Positions 1-5,286 of a stretch of 6,250 nt of DNA are shown here, piece by piece. A program made the position numbers and the translations under genes. The notes beneath the pieces were generated by a model, which did no database searches, had not been told where the DNA came from, and saw nothing but the letters and a program-made list of their open reading frames with translations. Numbering within the stretch: position 1 is the stretch's first letter; every line of letters begins with the position of its first letter. The stretch is from Euryarchaeota archaeon UBA561 (GTDB lineage: Archaea > Thermoplasmatota > Poseidoniia > Poseidoniales > Poseidoniaceae), in contig DANX01000060.1 in the NCBI GenBank assembly GCA_002502295.1, positions 1 through 6,250 of the forward strand, read 5' to 3'.

Positions 1-1478
1 ATGGAATCATTCACGTGATTGACACTGTGCTCTCACCTACCACCACACCCAACGACATCCCCACCACGGCAGGATGCACGGGTGTCCATGGCTCGCTGGT
101 CGCTGCGGTGGTTCAAGCCGACCTTCTGACCACCCTCCAAGGCGACGGGCCGTTCACGCTCTTTGCCCCAACCGACCAAGCCTTCACGGATGCAGGCATC
201 GACCTTGCAGCCTTGGACACGGTTGAAGGAAAAGCCGCGTTGACGGAAATTTTGCTTTCACACGTTGTGGCTGGATCTGTACCAGCCTCGGCGGTTTCGA
301 ACTGCATGAACGCCGAAACGGTCAGCGGACACACGCTCTCGTTCTCCGTTGGCGCCGACGTGATGGTGAACGGTGCCACGGTGACCACGGCCGACGTGAT
401 GACGAGCAACGGTATCATCCACGTTATTGACACGGTTCTCACCCCCACCAACGCCTACAACGACATTACCCAGGCCGCCACCTGCACCGGTATTCACACC
501 TCGCTGGTCGCTGCATTGGTTCAGGCTGAGTTGGCTGAAACCCTTCAGGGAGAAGGGCCTTACACGGTCTTCGCTCCGACCGATCAGGCCTTTGCTGATG
601 CAGGCATTGACCTCGCTGCCCTCAATACGGAGGAAGGCAAGGCGACCTTGACCGACATCCTCCTCTTCCACGTCTACGCAGGCACCCTCGCCTCAGCCGA
701 CATCACGGAAGGGATGAAACTTCGAATGCTCAACGGCGACGATGCTGTTCTTTCACCCACGAAGGGCATTGAAGGAGCGAACATCACCCTTGCCGACGTT
801 CAAACCTCCAACGGTGTCATCCATGTCATCGACATGGTCCTAACGCCCGCCGGAGGAGAGAAATCAACCGACGGTGCAAGCACCTCAGGAAGTTCAGACG
901 AAGGAGTTGACAACTGGATCATCTACGCCGGGATAGCTGTTATCGTTGCCATCGTAGCCGGACTAATCGTGGTTCGCCTCACCCGTCACAAGGGTGAGGA
1001 TTTGGAATCCATCCAGGCCATCGGCCAAAACGAAACCGCTGCGACACAATTGGATGCAGGCGCCACAACCTACGCAACAACGGCTGCAGGATACGGTACA
1101 CAAGCCGCAGCCCAGACCGACTATCAGCAAGCCTACCAGCAACAGGCATACCAGCCCGCTACGGCCCAGCCTGCTGCGGCAGCGGTCATCGACGACAGCG
1201 TGCTCGCCGCCTTTGAAGAAAACGAACCTGCACAAGCCGCCACCGTTGCTCAACCCGCTCAGGCCGCAACCGTTGCTGCTGCTCAACCGGTCGCCGTGAC
1301 CGAGCCCGCTCAAGCAACGGTACAACCGGCAGCCGTCCAACCTGTGGCCGCTCAACCGGTCGCTGCGGCCGAACCAAAGGTCGTTAACCAGTGGTCCGAC
1401 GACAACGGCCACACATGGCGCGTGATGAGCGACGGCACAAACCGCTGGTGGAACGGAACTGGATGGCAAAAGGTCTGA
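1..1478 (+). CDS. Multi-Fas1 (fasciclin) domain membrane protein, 5'-partial
   Basis: The reading frame is open to the left edge: codons from base 3 read GIIHVID, the closing motif of a preceding Fas1 domain, so the GTG at 15 is not the start. Numbering residues from that GTG, two complete Fas1 domains follow (about 14-146 and 150-277). Each has an H1-like motif (FTLFAPTDQAFTDA at 47, YTVFAPTDQAFADA at 183) and an H2-like motif (NGIIHVIDTVLTP at 132, NGVIHVIDMVLTP at 266). Then come a Ser/Gly/Asp linker (278-300), one transmembrane helix (301-323) followed by basic RLTRHK, an Ala/Gln/Pro/Tyr-rich tail (about 335-455) and a Trp-rich end (459-487; W460, W468, W478, W479, W484). The basic flank after the helix predicts Fas1 domains outside and tail inside. 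Fas1 domains are known for cell adhesion or surface interactions; the ligand here is unknown. The last module resembles short DUF2510-like motifs (RWWNGTGW), but weakly. The family call is secure, the role inferred. Confidence 0.9.
   Translation, partial: GIIHVIDTVLSPTTTPNDIPTTAGCTGVHGSLVAAVVQADLLTTLQGDGPFTLFAPTDQAFTDAGIDLAALDTVEGKAALTEILLSHVVAGSVPASAVSNCMNAETVSGHTLSFSVGADVMVNGATVTTADVMTSNGIIHVIDTVLTPTNAYNDITQAATCTGIHTSLVAALVQAELAETLQGEGPYTVFAPTDQAFADAGIDLAALNTEEGKATLTDILLFHVYAGTLASADITEGMKLRMLNGDDAVLSPTKGIEGANITLADVQTSNGVIHVIDMVLTPAGGEKSTDGASTSGSSDEGVDNWIIYAGIAVIVAIVAGLIVVRLTRHKGEDLESIQAIGQNETAATQLDAGATTYATTAAGYGTQAAAQTDYQQAYQQQAYQPATAQPAAAAVIDDSVLAAFEENEPAQAATVAQPAQAATVAAAQPVAVTEPAQATVQPAAVQPVAAQPVAAAEPKVVNQWSDDNGHTWRVMSDGTNRWWNGTGWQKV
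54..845 (+). repeat. Tandem Fas1-domain coding repeats (~408-base period)
   Basis: The two complete Fas1 units repeat at 136 codons: the APTDQAF motif recurs at residues 49 and 185, and GIIHVID occurs at the left edge and again at residue 133. The third copy of that closing motif comes after 134 codons. Similarity is visible in the DNA as well as the protein, for example around 166-212 against 574-620. This points to duplication within the gene, and the remnant at the left edge shows at least one more unit upstream. Confidence 0.85.
1032..1379 (+). repeat. Low-complexity Ala/Gln/Pro(/Tyr) tail coding region
   Basis: This stretch encodes the cytoplasmic tail of the Fas1 protein. The first part is rich in Tyr and Gln (QQAYQQQAYQ near residues 371-380). 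The second has irregular repeats of the AQPVA / PAQAATV type. The 14-base string GCTCAACCGGTCGC occurs exactly twice (1281-1294 and 1350-1363). A short acidic non-repetitive patch (VIDDSVLAAFEENE, residues 391-404) interrupts it. The composition predicts a disordered tether rather than a folded domain. Confidence 0.75.
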
Positions 1479-1512
1479 TGTGTCGGCCATACGTTCATTG
1501 AGTAGAACACTC

Positions 1513-1516
1513 AGGA
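1513..1516 (+). promoter_or_regulatory. Probable ribosome binding site (AGGA)
   Basis: AGGA ends six bases before the ATG at 1523 and supports that start. It overlaps the 3' arm of a small perfect inverted repeat, TGAGT (1499-1503) with ACTCA (1509-1513). No TATA-like element is visible about 27 bases upstream of the ATG, so this gene may be read from the upstream transcript. Confidence 0.45.
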
Positions 1517-1522
1517 ATTCAC

Positions 1523-2011
1523 ATGTGGGACACAGTCATCGTTTCCGTCATCGTCATCCTCGTCTTCAGCATCGGAATTTATCGGTCGCTGAAATACGGA
1601 GACCTAGGAAAATTGGTTGGTTTCGCGAAGTTGATCTCAAAAGCGAACAGTGATTTGTTTGACGGAGCAAGGAAGACGTTTGTGCTCAATGAGAACGGTG
1701 AAGAACGAACCGTTGAAATCAAAACCATCACCGATGCAATCAACACCATATTCACGCGAAGAAACGAGGAAAGCACGCTGCTGTATTTTGGCCCTCAACG
1801 GGAGGAAGGCCTCCATCTCGTGTTTTCCGTGTACAACAAGTACGACGATGATTACATGAAATTGGTCGAAAAAAACGGCGCTGAAGTCATTCGCACCTCA
1901 GAGTTCAATCTTGACAAGAGTGGCCCAGGTCCTGCCGCTGATGTGCTCGTTGACCTCATTGGTCGCATGGGAACCTCCACGACAACATGGTGGGGCGAAG
2001 AGACGGTTTGA
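1523..2011 (+). CDS. Single-pass membrane-anchored protein of unknown function
   Basis: I do not recognise a family. The 162-residue product starts with a hydrophobic segment (residues 4-20, VIVSVIVILVFSIGIY) that looks like an uncleaved signal anchor. It is followed by a basic stretch (RSLKYGDLGK) and a soluble domain with mixed helix and strand character. A strand-like run at 51-66 (KTFVLNENGEERTVEI), a helix around 67-80 and another strand pair at 85-103 suggest a small alpha/beta fold. Near the end are a Gly/Pro-rich turn (SGPGPAAD, 133-140) and a TTTWWGEE patch at 153-160. The ATG is supported by an AGGA six bases upstream. The gene lies 44 bases after the Fas1 gene on the same strand and may be co-transcribed with it. 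The basic residues after the anchor would favour a cytoplasmic C-terminal domain, but topology is not certain. Confidence 0.75.
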   Translation: MWDTVIVSVIVILVFSIGIYRSLKYGDLGKLVGFAKLISKANSDLFDGARKTFVLNENGEERTVEIKTITDAINTIFTRRNEESTLLYFGPQREEGLHLVFSVYNKYDDDYMKLVEKNGAEVIRTSEFNLDKSGPGPAADVLVDLIGRMGTSTTTWWGEETV

Positions 2012-2074
2012 GCCGATGAAAGACGAAGCCACAGTGACCGTTGCAAGCCAGTGAAAACGTGGACGGCGAACAGG

Positions 2075-2082
2075 AGTATATG
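2075..2082 (+). promoter_or_regulatory. Candidate TATA element for the photolyase gene
   Basis: AGTATATG is centred about 27 bases upstream of the ATG at 2106. In archaea a TATA box lies roughly 26 bases upstream of the transcription start, so this spacing fits a leaderless mRNA beginning at or next to the start codon. No purine-rich ribosome binding site lies directly before 2106, which agrees with leaderless initiation. The match to the usual archaeal TATA consensus is only partial. Confidence 0.35.
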
Positions 2083-2105
2083 AGCGACCAATCCAGCCCA
2101 AATCC

Positions 2106-4451
2106 ATGGACCTGCCGGAACATCTGGGTGAGCGCTGTCGATGGCTCAGCGAAGGCAAAACGCCTGTTGGAAACGGTCCGGTCATCGTCTGGTTGAAATC
2201 GCTGTTCCGCGTCCATGAAAACCCGGCCGTGGACGTTGGCCGATGGATGGCTCATCACCACAAGCGCCCACTGCTGATTTACCATGGTCTGGATGAACGG
2301 TATCCACACGCCTCTCTACGCCATCACAACGTGGTCATGGACGCCGCTGTTGACCTGCATCAAGGGTTCAAGAAGCAAGGACTGAGGTACGTGTTTCACT
2401 TGGCCAGAGAAGGACATCGCCCATCGGTCATGAAAGCACTGGCGAAGCAAGCGAGCATGATTGTATCTGACCTCTTTCCGCTCCCACCATGGACGGATTG
2501 GGTACGTTCGGTCGCCCAGTTGGCGGGTGGTCCAGTGGTTGAGGTGGACGGACACTGCGTCATTCCAATGCCGCTTTACGGCCGCTCGGTTGACCGACCG
2601 TTCAAGTTTCGCAACGCCACGAAGAAACTGAGAAAGCAACGCCTCCAACGGCGTTGGCCGGACATGAACCTCGACGTTGAGCCCTACAACGGTGAGCTAC
2701 CTTTTGAGCCCGTGATGGTGGAACACCAACTGGCCGACCCCGACCAACGCTGGACGCTCCTCAAGCAATGCAACATTGACCCGACCGTCCACCCCGTTTG
2801 GCGGTTCAAAGGCGGGGAGCAAGCCGCCCTAGCCCGATGGCAAAGATTTCGAGAAAAAGGGCTCAGCGGGTATGCGCGGCGCCGCAACAACGCTGCAGAC
2901 ACGGATGGCGTATCGAGGATGTCCGCCTACATTCACTACGGGATGATCTCACCCATGAAAATTGCTCGAGAGAGCGCCGAACTGGGCACAAAGTCGGCCG
3001 ACAAGTACCTCGACGAATTGCTTGTCTTCCGGGAGCATGCATGGCATCACATCTACGCTTCCGAGGACCCCTACGGTTTGCACAATCTCCCCGAGTGGGC
3101 ACGGCTTTCGTGGCGATCCACGAAGGACGACCCTCGAACAACCCGCTATGCCCTTCGTCAACTCCAACGAGCCGATGTTCACGACCCACTGTGGGCGGCG
3201 TGTCAACGCTCCCTGCTTCGCCACGGCGAGTTACACAACAACGTCCGCATGACATGGGGAAAAGGGCTGACGCTGTGGACTCAAGATGTGGAGCAATCCT
3301 TGGCCTACGGCCAGGCACTCAACGACATGTATGCCCTCGATGGGCGAGACCCCTCTTCAGTGGTGGGTGTTCAATGGTGCCACGGATTGTTTGACCGGCC
3401 GTTTCATCCGCCTGCCCCCATCCTTGGTTTGGTTCGCCAACGCGACGCCAGGACCCACATGAGTCGCCTTGACATGGACGCCTACCGAGCGTTCACCGAC
3501 CGACCGGCGGGAGAAACGGCTCACCCAATCGTCGTGATTGGAGCCGGTTTGGCCGGAGCGGTCGCAGCCCGCATCCTCGCTGACCACGGCTTTGACGTCG
3601 TGGTGCTTGACAAAGGCCGACGGGTCGGTGGCCGCTGCTCCCGTCGTCAAGTAGACGATGTTGTCCTCACGCACGGTGCTCCACAACTCGACCATTGGCC
3701 ATCGTGGATGAACGCGTGGGCCGACGGTGAGATTGCTGAGCAAAGGACGTTGCCCCTCGAAAACGGACATGGACTGTTGGACGGGCCGGAGACGGTTGGC
3801 CATTGGCTGGAAGGAATCGACGTGATGACAAGCACCACCGTGAGTCGAATCGAGCAGGACGGAGAAACATGGCGCATCCTCAGCGAAGAAGGGCACCAAT
3901 GGCAAGCCTCAGGCATCATCGCAACCGCCCCGCTCCCTCAACTCGAGAGGATGCTTTCCGATGCTCCAGAGTCATGGTCAACGCACCCCTATGAGCCAAC
4001 GTGGACCATCGTCATCGCTCATCAGACTCCATCCTCTGCGAATCTTTTGGAGCGGATGGCACGTTTGGGCCTGAAGGTGGAAACCTCCGACGGAGGGCGA
4101 GGTATGGTGATCCACCTCACGACCGACTGGAGCCGTGAACATCTTGAGAAAGAGCGAACAGAAGTGATTCAGTCCTTCATGGACATGATCGGAGAAAACG
4201 ACATGAACGAACTTGACTGGTTGAAAGAGGCGACCATACAGGCCCATCGTTGGCGCTATGCTCGACCAAGCAAGGCAGGAGCAAGCGCCCACCTTCCAAG
4301 GTTCGTTGAGGCTGGCGATGCTTGGGCTGACCCAATCGGAACTGGGGGAGGCGCAATGCGCTCGGGCGCATGGGCGGCAGCCCACATCGCTTGGCAGTGC
4401 AGCCAACACCTGCAACCGACCAAACCACCCGTCCAGCAGACGCTCTTCTGA
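2106..4451 (+). CDS. Class II photolyase fused to renalase-like FAD/NAD(P) oxidoreductase
   Basis: This is a 781-residue fusion. Residues 1-460 match class II CPD photolyases, which use light and FADH- to split cyclobutane pyrimidine dimers. They have an alpha/beta antenna-type domain (24-150), then a helical FAD domain with YLDELLVFRE (301-310), ELHNNVRMTWGKG (375-387) and LNDMYALDGRDP (405-416). W363, W384 and W391 have the 21- and 7-residue spacing of the class II electron-transfer tryptophans (W360/W381/W388 in the Methanosarcina mazei enzyme, from memory). N406 falls where the flavin-facing Asn is expected. Residues 474-770 are a renalase-like amine-oxidase-fold flavoprotein with VVIGAGLAG (476-484), LDKGRRVGGR (501-510), AHRWRYARP (713-721) and AGD (736-738). 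A class II photolyase is normally about 450-480 residues, so the second half is additional. The chain ends in QQTLF, resembling a sliding-clamp-binding peptide. TGA at 2052 closes the frame upstream, and no ATG, GTG or TTG lies between it and 2106. The renalase-like half's substrate is unknown. Confidence 0.9.
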   Translation: MDLPEHLGERCRWLSEGKTPVGNGPVIVWLKSLFRVHENPAVDVGRWMAHHHKRPLLIYHGLDERYPHASLRHHNVVMDAAVDLHQGFKKQGLRYVFHLAREGHRPSVMKALAKQASMIVSDLFPLPPWTDWVRSVAQLAGGPVVEVDGHCVIPMPLYGRSVDRPFKFRNATKKLRKQRLQRRWPDMNLDVEPYNGELPFEPVMVEHQLADPDQRWTLLKQCNIDPTVHPVWRFKGGEQAALARWQRFREKGLSGYARRRNNAADTDGVSRMSAYIHYGMISPMKIARESAELGTKSADKYLDELLVFREHAWHHIYASEDPYGLHNLPEWARLSWRSTKDDPRTTRYALRQLQRADVHDPLWAACQRSLLRHGELHNNVRMTWGKGLTLWTQDVEQSLAYGQALNDMYALDGRDPSSVVGVQWCHGLFDRPFHPPAPILGLVRQRDARTHMSRLDMDAYRAFTDRPAGETAHPIVVIGAGLAGAVAARILADHGFDVVVLDKGRRVGGRCSRRQVDDVVLTHGAPQLDHWPSWMNAWADGEIAEQRTLPLENGHGLLDGPETVGHWLEGIDVMTSTTVSRIEQDGETWRILSEEGHQWQASGIIATAPLPQLERMLSDAPESWSTHPYEPTWTIVIAHQTPSSANLLERMARLGLKVETSDGGRGMVIHLTTDWSREHLEKERTEVIQSFMDMIGENDMNELDWLKEATIQAHRWRYARPSKAGASAHLPRFVEAGDAWADPIGTGGGAMRSGAWAAAHIAWQCSQHLQPTKPPVQQTLF

Positions 4452-4519
4452 AGAACATCAAGGCACGATGGTCATTCATAGGAAGAAGACCTAAACCCTG
4501 CGGACCTCATGGTTTTGCC

Positions 4520-5158
4520 ATGGCGGACGGGCCGGAGGAAAATGCACCACCTCAGCCCATCCTCATCCACAGCGGTACGCCGGCATTGGAAACCGAGGCT
4601 TCACCAAATTCTGAGCCATGGCCCTACCCGGAGGAAGGACATTCAGGGGTTGAAACGGCACCGAACCAATCCTCTCATGGGGTATCGAATGAAACGATCG
4701 AGGCGTATGAAATCGTCTTGCGGAACAAACCCAACACAACGGCGACCGGGTTGCTGGCTGTTGTGTTTCTCTTTGTCATTCCCTTCGGATTTTTGTACAT
4801 GGCGGACTTCGATGTTCTGTTTAGTGACGGAGAAGAATTGTGTTGCGGCTCGATGCTTCTCGGCGCAGTGTTGTTGCTCATCTCATTCCTCCAGGAAGGC
4901 GCTTGGAGCAGCAGACGAAAACTGGCTCAAAACCGCCTGATGACCGAGGCAGGAATGGCATACCCACCGGTCCCACAATGGCCTTCAATTGCCGCTGCGA
5001 TTTTCCTCACTCTGACCTTCATCCTTTCTGAACTCGACGAGGTGTTCTGCTTCTTCGGCGGGATGTTTGGCCTGATCTTCCTCGGCCTGTCGTTGCAGAT
5101 GCATACCAGCGCACAGAAAGCCCTGGAAAAGCAATTGAAACTCATCATCAAACAATGA
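4520..5158 (+). CDS. Four-helix membrane protein of unknown function
   Basis: I do not recognise a family. Starting at ATG 4520 the product has 212 residues. An earlier in-frame ATG at 4370 would overlap the photolyase end by 82 bases and add a basic, low-quality leader, and no other start lies between them. The first 70 residues are acidic and Pro-rich (PEENAPPQP, EPWPYPEEG) and probably disordered. Four hydrophobic helices follow at about 76-96, 110-126, 155-172 and 176-194, arranged as two hairpins, and a basic amphipathic tail ends in KQLKLIIKQ. Each hairpin carries an acidic-plus-Cys turn: GEELCCG (104-110) and ELDEVFC (171-177). There is no clear ribosome binding site. A weak TAAA at 4492-4495 is at leaderless-promoter distance from the ATG. 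The gene follows the photolyase after 68 bases, so it may share its transcript. Confidence 0.75.
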   Translation: MADGPEENAPPQPILIHSGTPALETEASPNSEPWPYPEEGHSGVETAPNQSSHGVSNETIEAYEIVLRNKPNTTATGLLAVVFLFVIPFGFLYMADFDVLFSDGEELCCGSMLLGAVLLLISFLQEGAWSSRRKLAQNRLMTEAGMAYPPVPQWPSIAAAIFLTLTFILSELDEVFCFFGGMFGLIFLGLSLQMHTSAQKALEKQLKLIIKQ

Positions 5159-5192
5159 AGGTTCCAACTCCCCTGCATTGGCGCATCGTGAC

Positions 5193-5217
5193 CTGAGAGT
5201 TTGCTGGTCTCAGCAAA
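5193..5217. repeat. Two overlapping inverted repeats in the convergent gap
   Basis: TTTGCTG (5200-5206) and CAGCAAA (5211-5217) form a perfect 7-bp stem with a GTCT loop. CTGAGA (5193-5198) and TCTCAG (5208-5213) form a competing perfect 6-bp stem with a 9-base loop. The two share 5208-5213 and cannot form together. They lie 35-59 bases past the stop of the four-helix gene. No T tract follows on the plus strand. On the minus strand a pyrimidine-rich CTTCTTTCTTTG run immediately precedes the stem, which fits termination of the spt5 transcript as well. Confidence 0.5.
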
Positions 5218-5266
5218 GAAAGAAGCTCTCCTTCGAAGCTAGAAAACGGGGAAGGCAAACGCTGCA

Positions 5267-5284
5267 TCCCCGAATGTCCGGGGA
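5267..5284 (-). terminator. GC-rich hairpin just past spt5, possible terminator element
   Basis: TCCCCG (5267-5272) and CGGGGA (5279-5284) make a perfect 6-bp stem with a 6-base loop, starting two bases beyond the spt5 stop codon. On the minus strand it is followed by a GTTTTC run and, further on, a CTTCTTTCTTTG run. Archaeal termination depends mainly on T-rich tracts, so the hairpin may instead protect the mRNA 3' end. The inverted repeat is certain; the function is inferred. Confidence 0.4.
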
Positions 5285-5286
5285 AT

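Noticed and set aside
15..17. GTG at 15 as the start of the Fas1 gene
   Set aside because: The upstream codons continue the conserved GIIHVID motif, so the gene enters from beyond the left edge.
963..1490. A 175-codon minus-strand frame opposite the Fas1 tail
   Set aside because: It mirrors the Ala/Gln-rich repeats in antisense, giving Cys/Gly/Leu-rich low-complexity protein with no domain.
1478..1501. Seven-codon ORF starting at the TGATG overlap after the Fas1 gene
   Set aside because: Too short to support, with no ribosome binding site and no conserved context.
2012..2105. Search for a small RNA or tRNA in the gap before the photolyase
   Set aside because: No cloverleaf, strong hairpin or conserved RNA element is visible; only the possible TATA element stands out.
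4370..4519. N-terminal extension of the four-helix protein from ATG 4370
   Set aside because: The first 82 bases lie inside the photolyase coding region and the added residues look like an out-of-frame reading. ATG 4520 starts a natural acidic leader.
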